Below, piece by piece: positions 17,815 to 25,876 of a DNA stretch of 58,368 bases (the stretch's first letter is position 1; the number at the start of each line of letters is the position of its first letter). Made by a program: the position numbers and the translations under genes. The stretch lies in assembly GCA_000785145.2 (NCBI GenBank), contig JSZA02000034.1:1-58368 (forward strand). The letters are read 5' to 3'. Origin of the DNA: Candidatus Thiomargarita nelsonii. Lineage in GTDB: Bacteria; Pseudomonadota; Gammaproteobacteria; Beggiatoales; Beggiatoaceae. The notes beneath the pieces were generated by a model. It was given only the letters and a program-made list of their open reading frames with translations. It did not search any database and was not told the origin of the DNA.

Positions 17815-18075
17815 TTTTTACGGAGTCCAAAGCTTTAGCTTTGGAAAAAGTTTAAGATTATAGCATTTTTTAACAAAAAACAGAAAGTAGGTATTTAGAA
17901 CATAGGAGTTATGTATTTTATCTTGATAATCCTAAAATCCTGTGAATCCTGATTCAGACAAAAAAAAGCGGCAAGACTTTATGATCATGGAGAGATCAAA
18001 AAGATAAAAGCTAAATATCCTAACCGATATGAAACTTGGGAATGTGTGCCCTACGATTTGAAAAGCAAAACTAAG
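17815..18075. other. Gene-free stretch with a palindrome half and a protein remnant
   Basis: A type A half (AGTCCAAAGCTTTAGCTTTG) lies at 17821. At 17968-18078 one plus-strand frame reads AARLYDHGEIKKIKAKYP, then NRYETWECVPYDLKSKT. It has no start codon and runs into a type B repeat. It looks like the tail of a lost gene, not identified. Confidence 0.4.
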
Positions 18076-18077
18076 CA

Positions 18078-18193
18078 AGCGTAGGGTGCGTCCTACGCAC
18101 CGTCCCTTCGCGTACCATTAATCCATAAGCGTAGTGTGCGTCCTACGCACCGTCAATCCATACACCTAATAAATGGTGCGTGGGACGCACCCT
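18078..18193. repeat. Type B elements in series
   Basis: AGCGTAGGGTGCGTCCTACG, then AGCGTAGTGTGCGTCCTACG with GGTGCGTGGGACGCACCC as its opposite arm. The last arm abuts a stray NAD-kinase fragment. Confidence 0.8.
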
Positions 18194-18332
18194 ACAAATT
18201 AAACCACTAAATACCCCCGTTTTTCCGCAAGACTAATCATTGCCTGTGTTCCCGCATTAAATTCCAAAAAATCATTTTCTATCCCATCACTAAAAATGAC
18301 GCAATTTTCAGGCATTTGTGAGACTAAGCTAG
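18194..18332 (-). pseudogene. Stray 3' fragment of the NAD-kinase-family gene (copy 2)
   Basis: It repeats 21392-21526 with a few changes (TTGCCTGTGTTCCCGC for TTGCTTGTGTCCCCGC). It ends GTGAGACTAAG before running into another type B unit (GCTAGCGTAGGGTGCG). It extends slightly further than copy 1. Confidence 0.85.
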
Positions 18333-18416
18333 CGTAGGGTGCGTCCCACGCACATTTTTGATGTCAGTGTAGATTAACGGTGTGTGGGGAGATGGTGCGT
18401 AGGACACACCCTACGG
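18333..18416. repeat. Type B inverted pair
   Basis: GCGTAGGGTGCGTCCCACGC faces GATGGTGCGTAGGACACACC. The stretch 18417-18531 shows nothing else. Confidence 0.7.
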
Positions 18417-18531
18417 TTAAATTTGAACGTCGCTTTGCATAGTTAAGTTTTTGCGAGTGAGTACAACCAATGCCAGACAACGAATAAAAAAAAACAGGAT
18501 CAAGCGATAAGTGGTTTTTATTCGGACTCGA

Positions 18532-18930
18532 TCATTGGTTGTAACAATCTAAAAGATCAAAAAAATCCTCATACGACGAGTGGGAACGAGAGTTTTTAAC
18601 TGATTTAAACCCTCGCCAATCGTCCCACCAATTTGTCCACCCATTTCCCCTTGTGCTAATCCAATCAGCACGCCGCAAAGCCCACCCAACGATGCAATGC
18701 CATATCGTGTCGGGCAACCATAAAGGATTGCCCCTACATCAAATGCGGTCCTCTGTAGGGGCGGGCAACCACAAGGGATTGCCCCTACGCCAATGGCATT
18801 GACCCAACGATGAGGCTATAAGTAATAGCCATATTGGGTTTGCCTTGAAAAATACCAATCCCACCCCAAGACTCAATAGGAAAGGCAAAATAGGTAATAA
18901 TGAGTCAAAAAAATGAACAATCAAAACTCT
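18532..18930 (-). pseudogene. Small membrane protein split by a mobile element
   Basis: The 5' part (reading down from about 18930) gives IVHFFDSLLPILPFLLSLGV, then FFKANPIWLLLIASS. After the insertion at 18695-18801 the reading resumes as IASLGGLCGVLIGLA, then GEMGGQIGGTIGEGLNQL, a glycine-rich membrane helix. Removing the element and one copy of its 11-bp flank joins ASSLG to GGLCG. It overlaps the start of the DUF262 gene on the other strand. The original function is unknown. Confidence 0.5.
18695..18801. mobile_element. 107-bp CAATGCCAT element with 11-bp target duplication
   Basis: The ends are CAATGCCAT and ATGGCATTG. The 11-mer ACCCAACGATG lies directly outside both ends (18684-18694 and 18802-18812). 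The interior holds two type C hairpin arms. Confidence 0.85.
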
Positions 18931-20043
18931 GAAATTGAAGACATTGACAACGAAGAAAATCTTGAGAATGAAAGACAATCAAATGAAATCTTTGATCCTA
19001 GAGAAATTGATATTTCAGTAGAACAACAAAATATCGACTATCTTATCGGTAAACTCGAAGACGGAGAAATAGACTTAAACACAGAGTTTCAACGTTCTAC
19101 AGATTTATGGGATGACGGTAAAATGAGTCGGCTTATTGAATCCTTAATGGTTCGTTTTCCGGTACCGGGTTTTTACTTTGACATCACTGACAAGAATAAT
19201 TGGCAAGTCATTGATGGTTTGCAAAGATTATCAGCACTTAAAAAATTTGTTATTGATAATAAACTTAAATTAAAAGGCTTAGATTTCCTTCAAGAAATTG
19301 AAGGCAAAACATTTAATGATTTATCATCAGATCAGGTGTACAAACATCTCATTAGAACTATGAAACGTACACAAATAGTCTTATATTTGATACGCCCCGG
19401 AACTCCAAAAGCCGTCAAGTATCGTTTATATGAAAGAATTAATACTGGTGGATTAACACTTAATTCACAAGAAATACGACACGCGCTTAACCAAGGTATA
19501 GCCGCTAATTATGTTGAAGAATTATCTCAACTGCCTGAGTTTAAAAAAGTTATTATATACTCTACTAATAGAATGTTAGATAGAGAGTTTGTACTACGCT
19601 ATATTGCGTTTAGAGAAATCTCATTTTATAACTATAAATTGCCTTTCACTAAATTTCTCGATAATGCTATGGAAAATATAGCAAAATGTTCTAGGAGAGA
19701 AAAATTAAAACAAGAGTTTGCAAAAGCACTAGAAACTGCTTATCAAATATTTGATGATAAAGCGTTTCGTAAAAAACCAAGGGCAAAGTCTAATGGAGCT
19801 TTATTTGAAACATGGACAGTTAATCTATCACAATTAACAGATGAAAAAAGAGTATTGTTAGTTTCAAATAAAGCCCAAGTAATTGAGTTATTCAACTTAT
19901 TACTGACCAATCATGAGGATTTTAAAAACTCAATTTCTAAAGGCTTTTCAACTATTAAAGGTGTGAAAACCAGATTTATAGAAATTGAACAATTGATTCA
20001 AAACGTACTAGACAATCCTAATATAAAAAATAGTAATGATTAA
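18913..20043 (+). CDS. DUF262 (GmrSD-type) protein
   Basis: A 376-residue protein. After an acidic 30-residue head comes the DUF262 core: IDYLIGKLEDGEIDLNTEFQ, VIDGLQRLSALKKFV (the D-G-Q-Q-R-type motif, here DGLQR) and the FETW..., R-containing C-terminal helices. The domain is ParB/Srx-like and in GmrSD-type systems supplies NTP hydrolysis. No DUF1607-type HNH domain follows. It overlaps the AAA gene by 8 bases, so the two are co-translated. The Leu in place of the second motif residue is unusual but may be tolerated. Confidence 0.8.
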   Translation: MNNQNSEIEDIDNEENLENERQSNEIFDPREIDISVEQQNIDYLIGKLEDGEIDLNTEFQRSTDLWDDGKMSRLIESLMVRFPVPGFYFDITDKNNWQVIDGLQRLSALKKFVIDNKLKLKGLDFLQEIEGKTFNDLSSDQVYKHLIRTMKRTQIVLYLIRPGTPKAVKYRLYERINTGGLTLNSQEIRHALNQGIAANYVEELSQLPEFKKVIIYSTNRMLDREFVLRYIAFREISFYNYKLPFTKFLDNAMENIAKCSRREKLKQEFAKALETAYQIFDDKAFRKKPRAKSNGALFETWTVNLSQLTDEKRVLLVSNKAQVIELFNLLLTNHEDFKNSISKGFSTIKGVKTRFIEIEQLIQNVLDNPNIKNSND

Positions 20044-20461
20044 GCATATCAAAGTTAAAAATTTTAAAGCGTTAAAGTTAGCTGAACTTGAACTGAATAA
20101 TTTAAACCTATTCGCCGGTTTAAATGGCATGGGCAAATCAAGTTTATTGCAAGTTCTGCTGCTATTGCGACAATCCTACTTACAGAATTTACTCCAAAAT
20201 AATGAATTAGGACTTAATGGTAGTCTGCTCAATATTGGACTAAATCGTGATGCTTATGCCCAATATGGAGAAGAGAAAACCATCTATTTTGAACTAGAAA
20301 CCGTTGAGGGTCAAAAAGCACAATGGACTTTCGCTGCTAAGGCTATGGATAGCCTTCACGAGGATGAAGATGTATTAACGTGTGTGGATAGTAGTAGCAG
20401 CGAGGATTTTTTTAATTTTAGTCTCTTTAAAGAAGGCTTTCAATATTTAAGTAACAGGTGA
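20036..20461 (+). CDS. Short AAA/SMC-like ATPase fragment
   Basis: The 141 residues begin MIKHIKVKNFKALKLAELEL, with Walker A in GLNGMGKSS, as in AAA_15/OLD-like ATPases. Only the N-terminal lobe is present. The frame ends at EGFQYLSNR, where full-length relatives continue (typically YLSANRLGP) for some 250 more residues with the signature and Walker B motifs. Either it is truncated or it functions as a split lobe. Its overlap with the DUF262 gene shows that the two form a unit. Confidence 0.65.
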   Translation: MIKHIKVKNFKALKLAELELNNLNLFAGLNGMGKSSLLQVLLLLRQSYLQNLLQNNELGLNGSLLNIGLNRDAYAQYGEEKTIYFELETVEGQKAQWTFAAKAMDSLHEDEDVLTCVDSSSSEDFFNFSLFKEGFQYLSNR

Positions 20462-21252
20462 TTTCAACGAACTACACTATTCTAAATTGGCTACGTGATG
20501 CTGATGTTGACTCAAAAACTCTTTTGTTGGGATTAATACAATCACCACCTATAGGTAAAGAAATTCAAGAAGAAAAATTTATTTATATGGAAAAAATTAT
20601 TCTTGCCGATAACGCTGAAAATGAAATTGAGCAAGAAGCTGAAGGCTTAGGTGTAGCTTATTTAAGCAACAAAAACGGTACGTTATCTGTGAGTTTGGAT
20701 TCTGATTCTAAATGGGACAAAACTGAAATTTTATTGATTTTTCGTTTTGAACAAAATGGGAAATCATGCGAAAAGCCTGTTAAAGTCAAACATGCGAGTA
20801 AACCAGAGCATATGACTGAGCATAAAATATGGGCTTTAAAGAAAAAAAGTTTGTTAGGAGATATGGTACCCTCCTTACAAAATTTATTACCCAATAAAAA
20901 GATATCTAATCTTTTGGTTGATAATGATTGGATTCAATTTAGGGAACAACTTAAAAAACATCCAGAAAATAAAAATGCAATGATTCAGGAAATGGCGGAG
21001 AATGTTGCAGAAATAAATGGTTATCAATTTAACCGATTTTTAAGTAGTCATAATCAAAAGATGAAAAAAAGCTTGAGATTCATTTACGAGGCTGCTGAGG
21101 GAAGCCAGAAAATATACCTATCAACAGACTTTGAAAAAGGTGCCTTTGAAGTCTGTAACTATCAAGGTAAACATCAAGGAGAGTATAACTTTAATGGAGA
21201 AAAAACTGGGGAAGCAGATAAGTCAGGCAAACATAATATTGACTTACCTTAA
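20458..21252 (+). CDS. Unknown protein, third gene of the DUF262 unit
   Basis: A frame of up to 264 residues from a GTG that overlaps the stop of the AAA fragment (GTGA). The reading MISTNYTILNWLRDADVDSK is followed by charged, non-membrane sequence such as KKSLLGDMVPSLQNLLPNKK and IYLSTDFEKGAFEVCNYQGK. No ATPase signature or Walker B is seen, so it is not the missing ATPase half. It ends KSGKHNIDLP. The family is not recognised. An ATG at 20587 is an alternative start. Confidence 0.5.
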   Translation: MISTNYTILNWLRDADVDSKTLLLGLIQSPPIGKEIQEEKFIYMEKIILADNAENEIEQEAEGLGVAYLSNKNGTLSVSLDSDSKWDKTEILLIFRFEQNGKSCEKPVKVKHASKPEHMTEHKIWALKKKSLLGDMVPSLQNLLPNKKISNLLVDNDWIQFREQLKKHPENKNAMIQEMAENVAEINGYQFNRFLSSHNQKMKKSLRFIYEAAEGSQKIYLSTDFEKGAFEVCNYQGKHQGEYNFNGEKTGEADKSGKHNIDLP

Positions 21253-21274
21253 CTTGGCTGGCACCATAATCCCA

Positions 21275-21394
21275 CCTCAAGGCCAATGCCATTAAGTTAT
21301 TCGCCACGATATTTCAGTTTAGCAAGCGTAGGGTGCGTCCTACGCACCGTCAATCCATACACCTAATAAATGGTGCGTGGGACGCACCCTACAA
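21275..21394. repeat. Left end of a CAATGCCAT element and a type B element
   Basis: CCAATGCCATTAAGTTA appears without a matching right end. A full type B element (AGCGTAGGGTGCGTCCTACG ... GGTGCGTGGGACGCACCC) follows and ends at the 3' end of the NAD-kinase-family gene. Confidence 0.75.
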
Positions 21395-21395
21395 T

Positions 21396-22328
21396 TTAAA
21401 CCACTAAATACCCCCGTTTTTCCGCAAGACTAATCATTGCTTGTGTCCCCGCATTAAATTCCAAAAAATCATTTTCTATCCCATCACTAAAAATAACGCC
21501 ATTTTCAGGCATTTGTGAGACTAAGGACATGGGTTCTTTGGCGGTGATTTTGCCAAAAACTAATTCTGTGCCGGAATGGCTGCTTGGAAAGGGTTCGCGC
21601 ACCGTGAAATGTAAGTAATTGGCATCCCAAGGATAACTGGATTCCACCGCGACTATTTTGCCTTCCCTAGTTAAAGCTTGAGTAATCGCCGTGGCGCCGA
21701 TCACAAGGCTTTTAAACCAAGCCGTTGAGCCTAATCCGGTTGAAACAATTATGCCGCTAGAAGATTGTTGTTCTTGTTGTTGCCCGATTTCGATTTGGTA
21801 AAGTGCCGATGTATGTGATTTGTGCCCTATGAATAAGTCGTTTACGCCATACAAAATTTGTCCATTATTCAAACTGGCTTTTGCCATCGTCACTTCTTGA
21901 ATGGGTCGATGTTGGCCAAAGACTTCTGGAATCACTTTAGTCAAATCAGCTACTTGGAACGGTAATAAGATGCCATCCCAGCGCTGGGGATCGGGATTCA
22001 CTCCAATAATTTTATGTCCATTCAAATATTTAAGCGTATTAGCGACTAATCCATCTTGTCCCAAAACAACGATTGTATCTTGTTCCGCAAAAATAAAGTT
22101 GGGCAAAAAATCACGATCTAAAACTTGGACACGCCCCAACTGACGTAATTGGGCTTCTGCTGTTGTGACGGCTTTTTTATAATTGTCATGTTCTTTCTGA
22201 TAGTCAGAAAAATCGGCGCCCAAGTGTTCAACATAAAATTGAGCCTGAGCGAGCGTATTAAAACGGGCGATTAAATCATCCAAGCGGGTGCGGCGCACGA
22301 CGAGAATAATTTTATTCATTTTATTCAT
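21396..22328 (-). CDS. NAD(H)-kinase-family protein
   Basis: A 310-residue cytosolic protein. TIVVLGQDGLVANTLKYLNG stands where NAD kinases have the GGDG motif; the Asp is kept, but the second Gly is Gln. GVNPDPQRWDGILLPF, YGVNDLFIGHKSHTSALYQI and GIIVSTGLGSTAWFKSL follow in family order. It would make NADP from NAD, but the motif change and long N-terminus mean a divergent subgroup, so another substrate is possible. The start at 22328 lies one base after the SPFH stop; a second ATG at 22319 is equally possible. Two copies of its 3' end and one internal piece are scattered upstream in the window. Confidence 0.75.
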   Translation of the reverse strand: MNKMNKIILVVRRTRLDDLIARFNTLAQAQFYVEHLGADFSDYQKEHDNYKKAVTTAEAQLRQLGRVQVLDRDFLPNFIFAEQDTIVVLGQDGLVANTLKYLNGHKIIGVNPDPQRWDGILLPFQVADLTKVIPEVFGQHRPIQEVTMAKASLNNGQILYGVNDLFIGHKSHTSALYQIEIGQQQEQQSSSGIIVSTGLGSTAWFKSLVIGATAITQALTREGKIVAVESSYPWDANYLHFTVREPFPSSHSGTELVFGKITAKEPMSLVSQMPENGVIFSDGIENDFLEFNAGTQAMISLAEKRGYLVV

Positions 22329-22329
22329 G

Positions 22330-23352
22330 TTATTTTTTACGCTTACCTTGCAACAATTCGGTGAGCAATTCGGGCGAGACATTTAATTGTCCAATTTTGT
22401 CAGCACTGTCGGCTATATCGCGGAAGGCTAATGCGATTAATTGATTGGGATTCATGTCTATGCTGGCAAGGGCTTGTAGCACTTTTGCATCGACACCGCT
22501 AAGGGCTTGCATGGTAACTGTGAGGTTGTAGGCTTTAGCATCGGCTTCACATTTGAGATTTTCTGTTGCCAGTGCGACCAATTCTTTATTGCGTTTTTCT
22601 AAAGAAATTTGGCCTGTCATTTCTTCGTCGCGGATGAGTCGTTGTTTTTCTTTAACCGCACGTTCCGCTTCCATTTGAGCCTCGCGCACTTCGCGTTTTT
22701 TATTTTCAACGGCAATTTCTGTCTGCAATTCATTTTCTTTAATGGCGCGTTCTTGTTCCACCGCAGCATTACGCCGCGCATAAATCGCTTGATCGGCCTC
22801 TTTCAGTAATTGTTCACGTATTTCGGCTTCTAAGGCTCGCGCCGTTTCTGGATTCGGTTTAATGGATAAAATGGATAAACCGAGAATTTCTAAACCTAAT
22901 GAGGTAATTTCTTTGGAAGTGCTTAAACCTTCAAAGATTTTTTGGACCAAACTATCGGCAGCACGGAGCGCTTCACGTAAGGATCTGTTACCTAATTCAT
23001 TTTGCATCAAAACCTGAATTAAGTTAATGAGCCGTTGAGGCAATTTTTGAGGATCATCACTGATGTAATTGCGACCGGTATTATCCAAGGTAAAATTGAC
23101 TAATTGTGACAATTGCTTAGGATCGACGACTCGATATGTGACTTGACCTTGAATGCTCAATTCTTGAAAGTCAGCGGTGACTTGGTTAAAAATAAAGGGC
23201 ACTTCAACACTTGAAAGCGGGACTGCCACCAATGAGCTTGTTGGTGCAAAGTAAAAAAAGGCAAGCCCTTGCCCTTCACGTTTAAGTTTGCCCTTTTGAT
23301 ATTGTAATAAATATGTGGTGGGTTGAATCTTGATAAATCTAATGCCAAACAT
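22330..23352 (-). CDS. SPFH/Band 7 domain protein
   Basis: A 340-residue protein. The SPFH core (ELSIQGQVTYRVVDPKQLSQ) is followed by a long, charged coiled coil (about 190-270, with repeats such as EVREAQMEAERAVKEKQRLI). No transmembrane helix is evident at the start, so it may be membrane-peripheral. Such proteins scaffold membrane microdomains. AGGAG precedes the ATG at 23352. The NAD-kinase-family gene starts one base after its stop, so the two are an operon, a pairing that suggests a nucleotide- or stress-related role. Confidence 0.8.
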   Translation of the reverse strand: MFGIRFIKIQPTTYLLQYQKGKLKREGQGLAFFYFAPTSSLVAVPLSSVEVPFIFNQVTADFQELSIQGQVTYRVVDPKQLSQLVNFTLDNTGRNYISDDPQKLPQRLINLIQVLMQNELGNRSLREALRAADSLVQKIFEGLSTSKEITSLGLEILGLSILSIKPNPETARALEAEIREQLLKEADQAIYARRNAAVEQERAIKENELQTEIAVENKKREVREAQMEAERAVKEKQRLIRDEEMTGQISLEKRNKELVALATENLKCEADAKAYNLTVTMQALSGVDAKVLQALASIDMNPNQLIALAFRDIADSADKIGQLNVSPELLTELLQGKRKK

Positions 23353-23369
23353 GGGGGATTTCTCCTGAG

Positions 23370-23400
23370 TGATGTCCAAGATAAATCTTGGACTCCGATA
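23370..23400. repeat. Type A palindrome
   Basis: GTCCAAGATAAATCTTGGAC lies in the leader of the SPFH operon, about 20 bases from the start codon. Confidence 0.8.
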
Positions 23401-23419
23401 AAAAGAAGTTTTGTAATTA

Positions 23420-23806
23420 CTACGCTGGCTCAGTAGAGTTCAGTGGAGAAACAATAATATAGCCAGTTTTAAAGGACATTCCATTTATCACCGCATCCGA
23501 AAACACGCTGGGGTTGTGATAGTCCTCAAGAAAATCTTGAAGTTCCTCAATAAAGGGTTCATTGACATCTAGTAAAACCACTTTCGATACTTGGATAAAT
23601 TCATTTTTGTCTAATACGGCACGGATTTTTCCAAAAACATACCTCAAAGATTTCATCTCTTCACCGGGTAACCAGTCAGCCGCTAACACGACATCCCAAA
23701 TGCCTTGAATGTCTTTCCGTTCAAAAAGTGCAAATAATTTAAAATCGCCCTTTTCTTGGGAAATAGTGCGTTCTATGGGAAAAAATTTTTTGATAAATGT
23801 CTTCAT
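23420..23806 (-). CDS. Unknown protein, 128 aa
   Basis: The product begins MKTFIKKFFPIERTISQEKG. A middle stretch IQGIWDVVLAADWLPGEEMK and an acidic segment (DVNEPFIEELQDFLEDYH) suggest a compact soluble alpha/beta protein. No signal peptide or membrane helix is present. I do not recognise it. A mobile-looking element lies just upstream. Confidence 0.55.
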   Translation of the reverse strand: MKTFIKKFFPIERTISQEKGDFKLFALFERKDIQGIWDVVLAADWLPGEEMKSLRYVFGKIRAVLDKNEFIQVSKVVLLDVNEPFIEELQDFLEDYHNPSVFSDAVINGMSFKTGYIIVSPLNSTEPA

Positions 23807-23820
23807 AACACTTTTAATAA

Positions 23821-24005
23821 CTCATGTTACGCACTGAATTTCAAAGGATAAATCAACTACAAGGATTGTATTTAAAAATGGATAAGTCAAAACCGAAGAG
23901 ATATAGAGTAATCCCCGCATTGTTTTGATTTATCCTTTCTTAAATACAATCCTTGTAGTTATTGGTTTTGACTTTGACTTTTGGAAGTTCAGTGCGTAAC
24001 ATCAG
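23821..24005. mobile_element. Inverted-repeat element with ATGTTACGCACTGAA ends
   Basis: The 15-base ends ATGTTACGCACTGAA (23824) and TTCAGTGCGTAACAT (to 24002) are perfect inverted repeats. An imperfect palindrome (AACTACAAGGATTGTATTTA and its partner) fills the middle. TTAATAACTC occurs on both sides (23814-23823 and 24006-24015), a likely target duplication. No open frame fits inside. Nothing else is seen in 24016-24142. Confidence 0.7.
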
Positions 24006-24142
24006 TTAATAACTCCTCTACAGCGTAGATCATATCAAGGGCAGTTTGTTTTGTTTCTGAACCTATTTTTTTTTAATAACTGTTTTCTGGATTCCACCTC
24101 GAAACGATAGCCCATTCTGTGAAATAATGGTTGGAGATAAGA

Positions 24143-24349
24143 TTAATTATGTGAGCCAAACACTTGACTCAAAAAATCTTCTTGGTTAAGTGTCGCTTGC
24201 CACTTTCGATGCCGTTCTACGGACTCTAGGCGCTGCGAACGATGCAAATTGAGAAAACGCATGGTTTCCACTGGTCCAAGTGCTTTCATGAGTGCATTTA
24301 GGGCTTGTTCAACCAAATTTTCTTCGGGAAGGTATTGCATTGCTTTCAT
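24143..24349 (-). CDS. Small protein coupled to a PIN toxin remnant
   Basis: A 68-residue helical protein starting MKAMQYLPEENLVEQALNAL and continuing GPVETMRFLNLHRSQRLE. The start at 24349 follows AAGGAG and overlaps the stop of the PIN fragment (ATGA). Position and size suggest a former toxin-antitoxin partner; no family is recognised. Confidence 0.55.
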   Translation of the reverse strand: MKAMQYLPEENLVEQALNALMKALGPVETMRFLNLHRSQRLESVERHRKWQATLNQEDFLSQVFGSHN

Positions 24350-24519
24350 CTTAAATTCTCCTTTTCGCAATAAGCTAGCGGTGTGCCATACCAAACGGTT
24401 GCTTGAACCCGACGACATTGTTTTAACAGACGATCATCTACTGTTACAAAATCAGCTTGTGCTTGTTCTGCAAACGCAAGATGTGTCGCATCACCTAAAC
24501 CTAAATTTTGTGCAACTAA
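24346..24519 (-). pseudogene. C-terminal remnant of a PIN toxin
   Basis: The frame LVAQNLGLGDATHLAFAEQA and ADFVTVDDRLLKQCRR shows the third and fourth acidic positions of a PIN domain (GDATH, TVDD). The N-terminal half with the first Asp and Glu is missing. Its 5' edge coincides with the 3' end of the upstream caspase gene, so a deletion has fused the two loci. Confidence 0.75.
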
Positions 24520-25460
24520 ACCTCAACAATGGATAAACCCGGCTTCGGCAATTCTCGCTTCAAATACTTCACATAAGGACTATTGCGCCCCCCAGCAGTA
24601 CCATCTAAAGCCGTTTTATTCGGACGAGTCGCATACGCAATCAACGTCCCGCTGGGCACCTCCATCATCGCCAAACCATTCTGGCTCTTTACACCACGCC
24701 CTATAAACAAAGAACGGGCAAAAGGATTATTACGACACGCATCCAAAATGACCACATTTAAATTATTCTTAGCCCCCTCCATTGTCGCTAAAAGATAACC
24801 CACGTCCAGAGTTTCATAAGGCAAAAGCTCGGCGACATTGACAGATTGCATGGCACTAATAGGAAAAAGATAATTTTTTCCTTGATATTGCACACCATGC
24901 CCCGCAAAGTAAAATAAACCCACGCCGCCTTTTTTCAGTTTCTCACCAAACGCTTGAATCGCCTCTTTCATCTTTTGTAGCGAGGCATCTTTGAGTAGCA
25001 TCACCTCAAATCCCACCTGCTTGAGTACCGTTACCATATCGTCACTGTCATTGGGGGGGTTTGGCAAAGGATTTTTATAATAAGCCCCGTTACCAATCAC
25101 CAATGCCACCCGCTGATTCAATGCCATTAAGTTAAGGATTTTTTGTAGGGTGGGTAGAGCGAGAGCGAAACCCACCATTGTTAAAAATTTACGCAGGATC
25201 TTCGTTTCAACGAGTTGGTGGGTTTCGATCCGCTCTACCCACCCTACAAAAAAGCTTAACTTAATGGCATTGACCCGCTGATTGGGATGGGTTTGTTTAT
25301 GCTCCAGCCTGAGAACTTTGCCGCGCTGATTAGAAGACGCTTGTCCGACTTGCCGATCAGGTTGCACATTCTCATTGCAGGCTGATAAAACGCCGAGGCT
25401 TAATAATATAAAGAGTAGGATAGTAATCCTCTTTTTCCGTGTTCCAGTTGAAAAGTTCAT
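24516..25460 (-). CDS. Lipoprotein caspase (peptidase C14), 3'-truncated
   Basis: A 314-residue protein. The lipoprotein signal has its lipobox at LLSLGVLSAC (Cys28). Residues about 60-117 are encoded by an inserted element. The caspase p20 fold follows: QRVALVIGNGAYYKNPLPNP, the catalytic His in YFAGHGVQYQG, and the Cys in VVILDACRNNPF. The end (PKPGLSIVEV) stops where relatives carry another segment, because the gene is fused to a PIN toxin remnant. The catalytic pair is intact. The start and leader match those of the second caspase. It is probably anchored on the periplasmic side, and its substrate is unknown. Confidence 0.8.
   Translation of the reverse strand: MNFSTGTRKKRITILLFILLSLGVLSACNENVQPDRQVGQASSNQRGKVLRLEHKQTHPNQRVNAIKLSFFVGWVERIETHQLVETKILRKFLTMVGFALALPTLQKILNLMALNQRVALVIGNGAYYKNPLPNPPNDSDDMVTVLKQVGFEVMLLKDASLQKMKEAIQAFGEKLKKGGVGLFYFAGHGVQYQGKNYLFPISAMQSVNVAELLPYETLDVGYLLATMEGAKNNLNVVILDACRNNPFARSLFIGRGVKSQNGLAMMEVPSGTLIAYATRPNKTALDGTAGGRNSPYVKYLKRELPKPGLSIVEV
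25119..25272. mobile_element. 154-bp CAATGCCAT element inside the caspase gene
   Basis: The ends CAATGCCATTAAGTTAAG and CTTAACTTAATGGCATTG flank type F arms (GTAGGGTGGGTAGAGCG and its complement). The 11-mer ACCCGCTGATT lies on both sides (25108-25118 and 25273-25283). Element plus one duplication is 165 bases, 55 codons, so the caspase frame stays open. Confidence 0.9.
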
Positions 25461-25513
25461 ATTGCTTTGTCCAGCGTAGGAGGCAGCCGACGCTCGTTAT
25501 GGATAATGTTGTA
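25392..25513 (-). promoter_or_regulatory. Leader and signal-peptide region shared by both caspase genes
   Basis: About 120 bases, covering the first 20-odd codons and about 55 bases upstream, match 30651-30773 with only a few differences. The untranslated part has arms AGCGTAGG / CCTACGCT, one changed here (AGCGTCGG). It probably holds the promoter and a hairpin. No clear -10/-35 pair is claimed. Confidence 0.6.
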
Positions 25514-25584
25514 AGGCAACTCTTTCTGCCGGAGCAGGTTTGCAACCTGCTCCGTAACGTTTTATGTTTAAAATCTCATAAAAT

Positions 25585-25874
25585 TCATGGTTCAGTACTT
25601 ATAAAAAAATAATCGGCTGCTTTGTTGTAGTCAGAAGTGCTCACATTTCCCCTTTTGGATATTTGGAGGATTCCCCCAAATTGGAGTTCTAATAGGTGAA
25701 AAAAGGGTTTGATGTCATCCCAGCGTTCTGCGGTTTTTCCAAAGCCGTGAACAAAAAGGTATTTTGGAGTCCAAGATTTATCTTGGGCGACCACGCACTC
25801 CCAAGATAAATCTTGGACTCCAAAAACTAGAGCGTTGGAACGATAAATAAGTGTTTTTCTGTTTTGAAACCAGT
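25585..25874 (-). pseudogene. Protein remnant carrying an in-frame palindrome pair
   Basis: An open frame reads NDWFQNRKTLIYRSNALVF, then repeat-derived residues (about 25 codons), then LFVHGFGKTAERWDDIKPFF and HLLELQFGG. The inserted part is an inverted pair of type A palindromes. It overlaps the end of the Rpn-type gene and lacks its own start, so it looks like debris of a lost gene. Confidence 0.4.
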
Positions 25875-25876
25875 CA

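Noticed and set aside
20458..21252. Missing second half of the ATPase
   Set aside because: No signature, Walker B or D-loop is seen; it is treated as a separate unknown protein.
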